Assembly (NCBI RefSeq): GCF_044197065.1
Contig: NZ_JBIQOI010000006.1
Coordinates: forward strand, 124,001-188,000
Length of the DNA stretch: 64,000 bases
Source: Kluyvera ascorbata_C
GTDB taxonomy: Bacteria; Pseudomonadota; Gammaproteobacteria; Enterobacterales; Enterobacteriaceae
Direction of reading: 5' to 3'
Numbering within the stretch: the stretch's first letter is position 1; every line of letters starts with the position of its first letter. Of the stretch, positions 1 to 8,568 are shown one piece after another. The position numbers and the translations under genes were made by a program. The notes under the pieces were generated by a model. It had not been told where the DNA came from. It made no database searches and saw only the letters and a list, made by a program, of their open reading frames with translations.

Positions 1-14
1 TTTATGGAGAAATC

Positions 15-929
15 ATGCGACTGCCTATCTTCCTGGATACCGACCCCGGTATTGACGACGCCGCAGCGATTGCCGCCGCGCTGTTTGCCCCCGAGCTGGA
101 TCTCCAGCTAATGACCACCGTCGCCGGCAATGTCTCCGTCGAGAAAACAACCCGTAACGGCCTGCAGCTGCTGCATTTCTGGAATGCAGATGTGCCGCTG
201 GCGCAGGGCGCGTCCGCCCCGCTGGTTCGCCCGCTGCGCGACGCCGCGTCGGTGCACGGTGAGTCCGGCATGGAGGGTTATGATTTTGTCGAGCATAACC
301 GCCAGCCGCTGGCGAAACCGGCGTTTCAGGCCATCCGCGATGCGCTGTTACATGCGCCGGAGCCGGTCACGCTGGTGGCGATTGGCCCGCTGACCAATAT
401 CGCGCTGCTGCTGACGCAGTATCCTGAATGCCGCTTCAACATCCGCCGCCTGGTGATTATGGGCGGTTCCGCCGGGCGCGGTAACTTTACGCCGAACGCC
501 GAGTTTAATATCGCCATTGACCCGGAAGCGGCGGCGCTGGTATTCCGCAGCGGTCTGGAGATTGTGATGTGCGGGCTGGACGTCACCAACCAGGCGACGC
601 TCTCGCCGGAATATCTGGCCTCGCTGCCCACGCTGAATAAAACCGGCGGCATGCTTCACGCGCTGTTTAGCCACTACCGCAGCGGCAGTATGCAGAGCGG
701 CCTGCGCATGCACGACCTGTGCGCGATTGCCTGGCTGGCGCGTCCGGCGCTGTTTACCCTGCAAAACTGCTTCGTCGCCGTAGAAACACAGGGGCAATAT
801 ACCGCCGGGACAACGGTAGTGGATATTGAAGGGAAGCTCGGCCAGCCCGCTAACGCGCAGGTGGCGCTGGGACTGGACGTCGAGGGCTTCCGTCAGTGGG
901 TGGCAGAGGTCTTTGCGCTGGCGCCGTAA
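15..929 (+). CDS. rihC: ribonucleoside hydrolase RihC
   Basis: Cytosolic nucleoside hydrolase that splits purine and pyrimidine ribonucleosides into base and ribose for salvage. The 304-residue product has the same length as E. coli RihC. The N-terminal calcium-binding motif DTDPGIDD (residues 9-16) is intact, as are the central IGPLTNIALL segment and the MHDLCAIAW segment near residue 235 that belong to the inosine/uridine-preferring hydrolase fold. GGAGA lies just upstream of the ATG. It is transcribed towards dapB, as in E. coli, but a LysR/AlaX pair intervenes here. Identification is by sequence resemblance to the known enzyme; broad substrate range is inferred from the family. Confidence 0.96.
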   Translation: MRLPIFLDTDPGIDDAAAIAAALFAPELDLQLMTTVAGNVSVEKTTRNGLQLLHFWNADVPLAQGASAPLVRPLRDAASVHGESGMEGYDFVEHNRQPLAKPAFQAIRDALLHAPEPVTLVAIGPLTNIALLLTQYPECRFNIRRLVIMGGSAGRGNFTPNAEFNIAIDPEAAALVFRSGLEIVMCGLDVTNQATLSPEYLASLPTLNKTGGMLHALFSHYRSGSMQSGLRMHDLCAIAWLARPALFTLQNCFVAVETQGQYTAGTTVVDIEGKLGQPANAQVALGLDVEGFRQWVAEVFALAP

Positions 930-935
930 TTTTCT

Positions 936-1844
936 TTAGCGGCTATGTTGCGATAGCTTCTCACTCAGATAATCAATCATCGCCCGCATTCTGGCGGGCA
1001 TATGTTGGTTGCGCGTCCATAACAGCCACAAATCGCCGCTATAGTCGCTGATAAACTCCCACGCCGGCAGCACCTGCACAATCTCACCGTTAGCCAGCGC
1101 CTCCCGCGCGGTAAACAGCGGCAGGCTGCCAATGCCGAGGTGGTTTTTCACCGCATCCAGCCGCACGCCGGTATGGTTAGCGGCATAGCGCCCGTGAGTC
1201 TGAATCGTCTCGCTTTTGTCACCCAGGCGGAATTTCCAGCGCGAGTCGGCGGGCGTTTCGCCAAGGCTGATACAGCAATGTTCGCGCAGTGCCTGTGGGG
1301 TATCCGGCGTGCCGTGCTGACGTAAATACGTTGGAGTGGCGCAAATCACATGGCTCACCGGCATCAGCGCTTTGCCGTACAGGCCGGGGGAGGGTGACTG
1401 GCTGATACGTAGCGCCAGGTCGATGCCGTCGTCAATCAAATCCATATAGCGGTCTTCAAGGCGCAGACACACGTCGACGTCCGGGTAGCGTTCCAGGAAC
1501 TCAGCCATCAGCGGATGAATCACAAAACGTCCCACCGCTTTCGGCACGCTCACGGTCAGCTTGCCCTGCGCCACCTGCTGGCGGCTACTGCCGGAATCCA
1601 GCGCCATCTGCGCGGCATTCAGCATCTCCTGTGCGTGTTCATACACCATTTTCCCCGTCTCGCTCAGTGCCAGCTTGCGGGTGGTGCGATGCAGCAACTT
1701 ACTGCCCAGCGCCTGCTCCAGGCGCGACACGCTGCGGCTGATGGCGGAAGGTGTGGCTCCGGCGGCTTTTGCCGCCGCGGTAAAGCTGCCCTGGTCGATG
1801 ATCAACACAAAGGTGGCCAGGTCGGGAAGAAGGTTAGGGTTCAT
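936..1844 (-). CDS. LysR-family transcriptional regulator
   Basis: A 302-residue LysR-type regulator. An N-terminal winged HTH (residues about 5-64; the stretch GSFTAAAKAAGATPSAISRS is characteristic) is followed by a linker helix and a LysR substrate-binding domain (about 90-295). It is divergent from the AlaX-like gene at 1937 with only 92 bp between them, the usual arrangement when a LysR protein controls its neighbour. Its stop lies 7 bp from the convergent end of rihC. The pair interrupts the rihC-dapB order of E. coli. Effector and targets cannot be read from the sequence. It resembles the large group of LysR proteins with conserved LRLEDR/DLALR motifs that often control small redox or hydrolase genes. 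Confidence 0.88.
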   Translation of the reverse strand: MNPNLLPDLATFVLIIDQGSFTAAAKAAGATPSAISRSVSRLEQALGSKLLHRTTRKLALSETGKMVYEHAQEMLNAAQMALDSGSSRQQVAQGKLTVSVPKAVGRFVIHPLMAEFLERYPDVDVCLRLEDRYMDLIDDGIDLALRISQSPSPGLYGKALMPVSHVICATPTYLRQHGTPDTPQALREHCCISLGETPADSRWKFRLGDKSETIQTHGRYAANHTGVRLDAVKNHLGIGSLPLFTAREALANGEIVQVLPAWEFISDYSGDLWLLWTRNQHMPARMRAMIDYLSEKLSQHSR

Positions 1845-1936
1845 TTGTGCGTACCAGGCAAAGATGCATTGAGTGGGCGCGGGATTATCGCCGTTGATAA
1901 AGTGAATATACTCTTCTCATCAAGAGGAGAACAATC

Positions 1937-2569
1937 ATGACTGAACGTCTTTACTACACCTGCGATAACACTGAAGGCCAGGCTAACGTGCTGAGTTGTA
2001 CGCCAGAGCCGGACGGGCGCTACGCGGTGGTGCTGGATAGCACGCTATTTCACCCGCAGGGCGGCGGGCAGCCTGCGGATGTGGGCTGGATTGATGATGA
2101 GCCGGTTGAAGCGGTGCTGTCGCGCGGTGATGATGTGCTGCATATCGTGGCAAAACCGTTATCTCCCGGCGCCGTGAATCTGCGCGTGGATGCCGCGCAG
2201 CGCCAGCTGCACGCCCGGCTGCATTCTGCGGGGCATTTGATTGGTCTGGCGGGAACCGAATACGGCTGGCATCCGGTAAAAGCGCACCATTGGCCCAATG
2301 AGGGGCGTATTACTTTCGCCGCCGCTGGAAACGGCACGCTGCCGGATGCGCCGTCGCTGCTGGCAAAAATCAGCGCCTGGCAGGCGGAAAATCTTGCCCG
2401 ACAGGTGACCTTCGCCGATGGGTTGCGTCAGGTTGGTTTTGGCCATCTCCCGGCTTACCCGTGCGGGGGAACCCACGTTGCCCATCTTTCGGACATTGGG
2501 CCGGTGACGATTACCCAAGTGAAGATGAAAAAGGGGCAGATGATCGTCAACTATACGCTCGAGGCGTAA
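1937..2569 (+). CDS. AlaX-type alanyl-tRNA editing protein
   Basis: Freestanding homologue of the editing domain of alanyl-tRNA synthetase (210 residues), expected to hydrolyse mischarged Ser-tRNA(Ala) or Gly-tRNA(Ala). The early FHPQGGGQ motif (residues 38-45) and both halves of the zinc site are visible: HSAGH (H96, H100) and CGGTH (C176, H180). These are the four metal ligands of the threonyl/alanyl tRNA synthetase SAD family. AGAGGAGA precedes the ATG at good spacing. It is divergent from a LysR gene that probably regulates it. A short C-terminus and absence of a coiled coil suggest an AlaX-S/M-type protein. The exact mischarged substrate is not predictable. Confidence 0.88.
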   Translation: MTERLYYTCDNTEGQANVLSCTPEPDGRYAVVLDSTLFHPQGGGQPADVGWIDDEPVEAVLSRGDDVLHIVAKPLSPGAVNLRVDAAQRQLHARLHSAGHLIGLAGTEYGWHPVKAHHWPNEGRITFAAAGNGTLPDAPSLLAKISAWQAENLARQVTFADGLRQVGFGHLPAYPCGGTHVAHLSDIGPVTITQVKMKKGQMIVNYTLEA

Positions 2570-2686
2570 AACGCGCCTGGCGAAATTATCTTCGCGGATT
2601 CGCTGGTCACTGCTCGGTTTTCCCGTTATTTTTCCATCGTCTTGCGCCATCCTGAGCGCGTTTGACTTCTTTCCTTTGCGGCGGCA

Positions 2687-2712
2687 ATGATTCATCCTAC
2701 GGGATGAATCAT
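2687..2712 (+). terminator. very stable hairpin with C(UACG)G tetraloop between alaX-like gene and dapB
   Basis: Perfect 11-bp inverted repeat (arms 2687-2697 and 2702-2712) closed by TACG, giving the exceptionally stable cUNCGg tetraloop in RNA. It lies 118 bp after the AlaX stop and 127 bp before dapB. The following bases (GTCTTTTA) are only moderately U-rich, so it may be a weak terminator, an RNA-stability element, or a site in the dapB leader. Confidence 0.55.
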
Positions 2713-2838
2713 GTCTTTTACTGATATTCCTCTCTGTTTATCATTAAATTCTAATTATGGGCGTTTTCGGCTGGCGACCCTGCAGCGGGCTGGTTACTCT
2801 GAAAACGATTTACGCAATTTTAACAAAAGAGAATAGCT

Positions 2839-3660
2839 ATGCATGAAGCACAAATCCGCGTCGCCATTGCTGGCGCTGGCGGCCGCATGGGACGGCAGTT
2901 AATCCAGGCAACCCTGGCGATGGAAGGGGTTCAATTAGGGGCTGCGCTGGAGCGTGAAGGCTCTTCTTTACTGGGCAGCGATGCCGGTGAACTGGCGGGC
3001 GCAGGAAAATCTGGCGTCACCGTTCAGAGCAGCCTGGAAGCGGTAAAAGATGATTTTGACGTGTTCATCGATTTTACCCGTCCGGAAGGCACGCTGGCGC
3101 ATCTGGCGTTTTGTCGTCAGCACGGTAAAGGCATGGTCATTGGCACCACCGGTTTCGATGATGCCGGTAAACAGGCTATTCGCGAAGCTTCACAAGAGAT
3201 TGCGATCGTTTTCGCGGCCAACTTTAGCGTCGGCGTTAACGTCATGCTCAAGCTGCTGGAGAAAGCGGCGAAAGTGATGGGTGATTATACCGATATCGAA
3301 ATTATTGAAGCGCACCACCGCCATAAAGTGGATGCGCCATCGGGCACGGCGCTGGCGATGGGCGAAGCAATCGCCGGGGCGCTGGATAAAGATCTGAAGG
3401 ACTGCGCGGTCTACTCCCGCGAAGGTTATACCGGCGAACGCGTGCCGGGCACCATTGGTTTTGCCACCGTTCGCGCCGGAGACATTGTCGGTGAACACAC
3501 TGCAATGTTTGCCGATATCGGCGAGCGTGTAGAGATTACGCATAAGGCTTCCAGCCGCATGACCTTTGCTAACGGCGCGGTAAGATCGGCACTGTGGCTA
3601 AAAGCTAAGAAAAATGGTCTTTTTGATATGCGTGATGTGTTGAATTTGAATGAACTATAA
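2839..3660 (+). CDS. dapB: 4-hydroxy-tetrahydrodipicolinate reductase
   Basis: NAD(P)H-dependent reductase of the lysine/diaminopimelate pathway, converting 4-hydroxy-tetrahydrodipicolinate to tetrahydrodipicolinate in the cytosol. The product has 273 residues, identical in length to E. coli DapB. The nucleotide-binding motif GAGGRMGR (residues 12-19) and the catalytic/substrate motif EAHHRHKVDAPSGTA are intact, placing H159, H160 and K163 at the E. coli positions. It stands alone, with its own terminator at 3716 and a long regulated gap before carA. Upstream there is a 269-bp leader region with a strong hairpin. Confidence 0.98.
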   Translation: MHEAQIRVAIAGAGGRMGRQLIQATLAMEGVQLGAALEREGSSLLGSDAGELAGAGKSGVTVQSSLEAVKDDFDVFIDFTRPEGTLAHLAFCRQHGKGMVIGTTGFDDAGKQAIREASQEIAIVFAANFSVGVNVMLKLLEKAAKVMGDYTDIEIIEAHHRHKVDAPSGTALAMGEAIAGALDKDLKDCAVYSREGYTGERVPGTIGFATVRAGDIVGEHTAMFADIGERVEITHKASSRMTFANGAVRSALWLKAKKNGLFDMRDVLNLNEL

Positions 3661-3715
3661 GTATTTATTACCCATCGTGATGTGGTTATTGTAGTCATAA
3701 TCAATTGATTACACA

Positions 3716-3745
3716 GGGCAATATTTTATTGCCCTTTATTTTATC
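3716..3745 (+). terminator. rho-independent terminator of dapB
   Basis: Stem GGGCAAT / ATTGCCC (3716-3722 and 3728-3734) with a 5-nt loop, followed by TTTATTTTAT. It lies 56 bp after the dapB stop on the same strand. Confidence 0.85.
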
Positions 3746-3880
3746 TGTTTTTTTGGTTGTTTTATTATGAATCTCTTATTTTTAGATGTTATCTATCTAA
3801 GATTTGTTGGTTAAATGTAAATTTTGACCATCTGGTCTACTTTTTTACTCCCCTCGTCGAAATTTAACACTCTTCCTGCT

Positions 3881-3896
3881 CCGCAAGCGTTTTCTA
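3881..3896 (+). promoter_or_regulatory. PurR-type operator upstream of carA P1
   Basis: CCGCAAGCGTTTTCTA resembles the PurR consensus ACGCAAACGTTTGCGT. It sits about 120 bp upstream of the predicted P1 start, the position of the PUR box known for E. coli carAB. It would couple carbamoyl-phosphate synthesis to purine status. Confidence 0.7.
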
Positions 3897-3981
3897 CAAT
3901 GAGTTAGTTGATCTTTTTGATGGCTATCGCCTTGCTGTCACATCAATGGCGCAAAATAATAATAAAAATTGTCCTTTAAGG

Positions 3982-4017
3982 TAGACATTTGCCGAGGCTA
4001 TCTCTAGAATGCCGCCG
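3982..4017 (+). promoter_or_regulatory. carAB upstream promoter P1 (pyrimidine-responsive)
   Basis: TAGACA (3982-3987), a 17-bp spacer and TAGAAT (4005-4010) form a sigma-70 promoter. The predicted start is G4017, so the transcript would begin GUUUGCC. That is the same initial sequence at which E. coli carP1 undergoes UTP-sensitive reiterative transcription. Hexamers are read directly; the regulation is inferred from E. coli. Confidence 0.72.
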
Positions 4018-4050
4018 TTTGCCAGAAATACGTCGGTAAGCAGATTTGCA

Positions 4051-4106
4051 TTGATTTGTGCCATTGTTATGCATTAATATGCAAATAAAGCGAGTAAATA
4101 TTCTCT
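4051..4106 (+). promoter_or_regulatory. carAB downstream promoter P2 with tandem ArgR boxes
   Basis: TTGATT (4051-4056), an 18-bp spacer and TAATAT (4075-4080) make a plausible promoter. Two 18-bp ARG boxes overlap and follow it: 4068-4085, containing the palindrome TGCATTAATATGCA, and 4089-4106 (core GAGTAAATATTC). They are separated by 3 bp, the standard ArgR hexamer spacing. Arginine repression of P2 is expected, as in E. coli. Confidence 0.72.
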
Positions 4107-4116
4107 GGAGGGTGTT

Positions 4117-5265
4117 TTGATTAAGTCAGCGCTATTGGTTCTGGAAGACGGAACCCAGTTTTACGGTCGGGCCATCGGGGCAACGGGTTCGGCGGTTGGG
4201 GAAGTCGTTTTCAATACTTCAATGACCGGTTATCAAGAAATCCTCACTGATCCTTCCTATTCTCGCCAAATCGTCACTCTTACTTATCCCCATATTGGTA
4301 ATGTCGGCACCAACGCCGCCGATGAAGAGTCTTCTCAGGTTCACGCTCAGGGTCTGGTTATTCGCGACCTGCCGCTGATTGCCAGCAACTACCGCAACAC
4401 CGAAGACCTCTCTTCTTACCTCAAGCGCCATAACATCGTGGCGATTGCCGATATCGATACTCGTAAGCTGACGCGACTGCTGCGCGAGAAGGGCGCTCAG
4501 AACGGCTGCATCATCGCAGGCGATAACCTGGATGCTACGCTGGCCTTAGAAAAAGCCAAAGCGTTCCCAGGCTTAAATGGGATGGACCTGGCAAAAGAAG
4601 TGACCACGGCTGAATCCTACAGCTGGACGCAGGGTAGCTGGACGCTGGCGGGTGACCTGCCGGAAGCGAAGTCCGAAGAAGAACTGCCGTTCCACGTCGT
4701 GGCCTACGATTTTGGCGCGAAACGCAACATCCTGCGCATGCTGGTTGACCGTGGCTGCCGCCTGACGGTGGTGCCAGCGAAAACCTCCGCCGAAGAAGTC
4801 CTGGCGATGAATCCAGACGGCGTGTTCCTGTCCAACGGCCCTGGCGACCCGGCACCGTGCGACTACGCCATCGACGCGATTGAAAAATTCCTCCAGACCG
4901 ACGTTCCGGTATTTGGCATCTGCCTCGGCCATCAGCTGCTGGCGCTGGCGAGCGGTGCGAAGACCATCAAGATGAAGTTTGGTCACCACGGTGGTAACCA
5001 CCCGGTGAAAGATATGGACAAGAACGTGGTGATGATCACCGCACAGAACCACGGCTTCGCGGTTGATGAAGACTCGCTGCCAGCCAACCTGCGCGTGACC
5101 CACAAATCTCTGTTCGACGGTACCCTGCAGGGGATTCACCGTACCGATAAACCGGCGTTCAGCTTCCAGGGCCACCCAGAGGCGAGCCCGGGCCCGCACG
5201 ATGCGGCGCCGCTGTTCGACCACTTTATCGAGCTTATTGAGCAATACCGTCAGTCCGCGAAATAA
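4117..5265 (+). CDS. carA: carbamoyl-phosphate synthase small subunit (glutamine amidotransferase)
   Basis: Glutaminase subunit that supplies ammonia to CarB for carbamoyl phosphate, the shared precursor of arginine and pyrimidines. The 382-residue length equals E. coli CarA. An N-terminal CPSase small-chain domain (about 1-150) is followed by a class I glutamine amidotransferase domain. The nucleophile lies in GICLGHQ (C269), and the His/Glu pair in FQGHPEA (H353, E355). The start is TTG at 4117, preceded by GGAGGG; the same unusual TTG start is used in E. coli carA. carB follows after 18 bp, so the two are one operon. Expression should depend on P1 (pyrimidines, PurR) and P2 (ArgR). Confidence 0.98.
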   Translation: MIKSALLVLEDGTQFYGRAIGATGSAVGEVVFNTSMTGYQEILTDPSYSRQIVTLTYPHIGNVGTNAADEESSQVHAQGLVIRDLPLIASNYRNTEDLSSYLKRHNIVAIADIDTRKLTRLLREKGAQNGCIIAGDNLDATLALEKAKAFPGLNGMDLAKEVTTAESYSWTQGSWTLAGDLPEAKSEEELPFHVVAYDFGAKRNILRMLVDRGCRLTVVPAKTSAEEVLAMNPDGVFLSNGPGDPAPCDYAIDAIEKFLQTDVPVFGICLGHQLLALASGAKTIKMKFGHHGGNHPVKDMDKNVVMITAQNHGFAVDEDSLPANLRVTHKSLFDGTLQGIHRTDKPAFSFQGHPEASPGPHDAAPLFDHFIELIEQYRQSAK

Positions 5266-5283
5266 TCAGGAGTAATAAGAGCC

Positions 5284-8200
5284 ATGCCAAAACGTACAGA
5301 CATAAAAAGTATCCTGATTCTGGGCGCGGGCCCGATTGTTATCGGTCAGGCGTGTGAGTTTGACTACTCCGGTGCCCAGGCGTGTAAAGCGCTGCGTGAA
5401 GAGGGCTACCGCGTCATTCTGGTGAACTCCAACCCGGCCACCATCATGACCGACCCGGAAATGGCCGATGCGACCTACATCGAGCCGATTCACTGGGAAG
5501 TGGTACGCAAAATCATCGAAAAAGAGCGTCCGGATGCAGTTCTGCCAACCATGGGCGGCCAGACCGCGCTGAACTGCGCACTGGAACTGGAACGTCAGGG
5601 CGTGCTCGAAGAGTTCGGCGTGACCATGATTGGTGCCACCGCCGACGCGATTGATAAAGCAGAAGACCGTCGCCGTTTCGACGTCGCGATGAAGAAAATC
5701 GGCCTCGACACCGCGCGTTCCGGTATCGCGCACACCATGGAAGAAGCGCTGGCAGTTGCTGCTGACGTCGGCTTCCCATGCATCATCCGCCCAAGCTTCA
5801 CCATGGGCGGCACCGGTGGCGGTATCGCCTACAACCGCGAAGAGTTCGAAGAAATCTGCGAACGCGGTCTGGATCTCTCACCAACCAACGAGCTGCTGAT
5901 TGATGAATCGCTGATCGGTTGGAAAGAGTACGAGATGGAAGTGGTGCGTGATAAGAACGACAACTGCATCATCGTCTGCTCTATCGAAAACTTCGATGCG
6001 ATGGGCATCCACACCGGTGACTCCATCACCGTGGCGCCAGCGCAGACTCTGACCGACAAAGAATACCAAATCATGCGTAACGCCTCGATGGCGGTACTGC
6101 GTGAAATCGGCGTAGAAACCGGTGGTTCTAACGTACAGTTCTCGGTGAACCCGAAAGACGGTCGCCTGATTGTTATCGAAATGAACCCACGCGTATCCCG
6201 CTCCTCGGCGCTGGCCTCCAAAGCAACCGGCTTCCCGATTGCGAAAGTGGCTGCCAAGCTGGCAGTGGGTTACACCCTCGACGAACTGATGAACGACATC
6301 ACCGGCGGCCGTACCCCGGCGTCCTTCGAGCCGTCCATCGACTACGTTGTGACGAAGATTCCACGCTTCAACTTCGAGAAGTTTGTTGGCGCGAACGACC
6401 GTCTGACCACGCAGATGAAATCTGTTGGTGAAGTGATGGCGATTGGCCGCACGCAGCAGGAATCCCTGCAGAAAGCGCTGCGCGGCCTGGAAGTCGGCGC
6501 GACCGGCTTCGACCCGAAAGTGAGCCTCGACGACCCTGAAGCCCTGACCAAAATCCGCCGCGAGCTGAAAGACGCGGGCGCTGAGCGTATCTGGTACATC
6601 GCCGATGCCTTCCGCGCAGGCCTCTCCGTCGACGGCGTGTTCAACCTGACCAACATCGACCGCTGGTTCCTGGTACAGATTGAAGAGCTGGTGCGTCTGG
6701 AAGAGAAAGTGGCGGAAGTGGGCATCAATGGCCTCGACGCTGACTTCCTGTTCCACCTGAAACGCAAAGGCTTTGCCGATGCGCGTCTGGCAAAACTGGC
6801 GGGCGTACGCGAAGCGGAAATCCGCAAGCTGCGTGACCAGTACAACCTGCACCCGGTCTACAAGCGTGTGGATACCTGCGCGGCAGAATTCGCGACAGAC
6901 ACTGCCTACATGTACTCCACCTATGAAGAAGAGTGCGAGTCTAATCCATCCGTTGACCGCGATAAAATCATGGTCCTCGGCGGCGGCCCGAACCGTATCG
7001 GTCAGGGTATCGAATTCGACTACTGCTGCGTACACGCCTCTCTGGCGCTGCGTGAAGACGGTTACGAGACCATCATGGTCAACTGTAACCCGGAAACCGT
7101 CTCTACCGACTACGACACTTCCGACCGCCTGTACTTCGAGCCGGTCACCCTGGAAGACGTGCTGGAAATCGTGCGCATCGAGAAGCCGAAGGGCGTTATC
7201 GTGCAGTACGGCGGCCAGACCCCGCTGAAACTGGCGCGTGAACTGGAAGCCGCAGGCGTACCGGTTATCGGTACCAGCCCGGATGCCATCGACCGTGCGG
7301 AAGACCGTGAACGCTTCCAGCATGCGGTTGACCGTCTGAAGCTGAAACAGCCGGCGAACGCCACCGTGACCGCGATTGAACAAGCGGTTGAGAAGGCGAA
7401 AGAGATTGGCTACCCGCTGGTGGTGCGCCCGTCCTACGTACTTGGCGGCCGCGCGATGGAAATCGTCTACGACGAAGTCGACCTTAAGCGTTACTTCCAG
7501 ACCGCAGTTAGCGTTTCCAACGACGCGCCGGTGCTGCTGGACCGCTTCCTCGACGACGCGATTGAAGTCGATGTCGACGCTATCTGCGACGGCGAAATGG
7601 TGCTGATTGGCGGCATCATGGAGCACATCGAACAGGCTGGCGTTCACTCCGGTGACTCCGCGTGTTCCCTGCCAGCCTACACGCTGAGCCAGGAAATTCA
7701 GAACGTGATGCGTGAGCAGGTACAGAAGCTGGCCTTCGAACTGCAGGTACGCGGCCTGATGAACGTGCAGTTCGCGGTGAAAGACAACGAAGTCTACCTG
7801 ATTGAAGTCAACCCACGTGCGGCGCGTACCGTACCGTTCGTCTCTAAGGCGACCGGCGTACCGCTGGCGAAAGTGGCGGCGCGCGTGATGGCAGGGAAAA
7901 CCCTGAAGCAGCAAGGCGTGACCAAAGAAATCATTCCACCGTACTACTCGGTGAAAGAAGTGGTGCTGCCGTTCAACAAATTCCCAGGCGTTGACCCACT
8001 GTTAGGGCCAGAAATGCGCTCTACCGGTGAAGTGATGGGTGTGGGCCGTACCTTCGCGGAAGCGTTCGCTAAGGCACAGCTGGGCAGTAACTCCACCATG
8101 AAGAAACAGGGCCGTGCGCTGCTCTCCGTTCGTGAAGGCGACAAAGAGCGCGTGGTTGACCTGGCCGCTAAGCTGCTGAAACAGGGCTTCGAGCTGGATG

Positions 8201-8508
8201 CAACCCACGGTACCGCGATTGTGCTGGGCGAAGCTGGTATCAACCCGCGTCTGGTGAACAAGGTGCATGAAGGTCGTCCGCACATTCAGGACCGCATCAA
8301 GAATGGCGAATACACCTACATCATCAACACCACCGCAGGTCGTCAGGCGATTGAAGACTCCAAGCTGATTCGCCGCAGCGCACTGCAGTACAAGGTGCAT
8401 TACGACACCACCCTGAACGGCGGCTTCGCGACGGCGATGGCGCTGAATGCGGATGCCAAAGACAAAGTGACTTCCGTACAGGAAATGCACGCGCAGATTA
8501 AAAAATAA
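5284..8508 (+). CDS. carB: carbamoyl-phosphate synthase large subunit
   Basis: Synthetic subunit of the CarAB heterodimer: phosphorylates bicarbonate, then carbamate, using ammonia tunnelled from CarA. The 1074 residues contain the internal duplication typical of CarB. Two ATP-grasp halves begin with SILILGAGPIVIGQ (near residue 10) and IMVLGGGPNRIGQG (near 560). An oligomerisation region lies between them, and a C-terminal MGS-like allosteric domain (about 935-1074) binds UMP, IMP or ornithine in E. coli. The ATG is preceded by AGGAG. Codon use is strongly biased towards preferred codons, as expected for an abundant enzyme. A bidirectional terminator follows. Confidence 0.98.
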   Translation: MPKRTDIKSILILGAGPIVIGQACEFDYSGAQACKALREEGYRVILVNSNPATIMTDPEMADATYIEPIHWEVVRKIIEKERPDAVLPTMGGQTALNCALELERQGVLEEFGVTMIGATADAIDKAEDRRRFDVAMKKIGLDTARSGIAHTMEEALAVAADVGFPCIIRPSFTMGGTGGGIAYNREEFEEICERGLDLSPTNELLIDESLIGWKEYEMEVVRDKNDNCIIVCSIENFDAMGIHTGDSITVAPAQTLTDKEYQIMRNASMAVLREIGVETGGSNVQFSVNPKDGRLIVIEMNPRVSRSSALASKATGFPIAKVAAKLAVGYTLDELMNDITGGRTPASFEPSIDYVVTKIPRFNFEKFVGANDRLTTQMKSVGEVMAIGRTQQESLQKALRGLEVGATGFDPKVSLDDPEALTKIRRELKDAGAERIWYIADAFRAGLSVDGVFNLTNIDRWFLVQIEELVRLEEKVAEVGINGLDADFLFHLKRKGFADARLAKLAGVREAEIRKLRDQYNLHPVYKRVDTCAAEFATDTAYMYSTYEEECESNPSVDRDKIMVLGGGPNRIGQGIEFDYCCVHASLALREDGYETIMVNCNPETVSTDYDTSDRLYFEPVTLEDVLEIVRIEKPKGVIVQYGGQTPLKLARELEAAGVPVIGTSPDAIDRAEDRERFQHAVDRLKLKQPANATVTAIEQAVEKAKEIGYPLVVRPSYVLGGRAMEIVYDEVDLKRYFQTAVSVSNDAPVLLDRFLDDAIEVDVDAICDGEMVLIGGIMEHIEQAGVHSGDSACSLPAYTLSQEIQNVMREQVQKLAFELQVRGLMNVQFAVKDNEVYLIEVNPRAARTVPFVSKATGVPLAKVAARVMAGKTLKQQGVTKEIIPPYYSVKEVVLPFNKFPGVDPLLGPEMRSTGEVMGVGRTFAEAFAKAQLGSNSTMKKQGRALLSVREGDKERVVDLAAKLLKQGFELDATHGTAIVLGEAGINPRLVNKVHEGRPHIQDRIKNGEYTYIINTTAGRQAIEDSKLIRRSALQYKVHYDTTLNGGFATAMALNADAKDKVTSVQEMHAQIKK

Positions 8509-8526
8509 GTGCGAGCAATAAAATAA

Positions 8527-8560
8527 AACGCCGGGCAGATGCCCGGCGTTTTTGTTTTTA
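8527..8560. terminator. bidirectional terminator between carB and the cellobiose PTS operon
   Basis: Near-perfect stem AACGCCGGGCA / TGCCCGGCGTT (8527-8537 and 8540-8550). T-rich sequence follows on the plus strand and an A-rich tract precedes it, so it can end both carB and the convergent PTS operon. Confidence 0.88.
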
Positions 8561-8568
8561 TATCCTTG

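Noticed and set aside
5878..7914. 678-residue open frame antisense to carB
   Set aside because: It is a shadow of the strongly codon-biased carB gene: low-complexity His/Val/Arg-rich translation without domains and with no ribosome-binding site.
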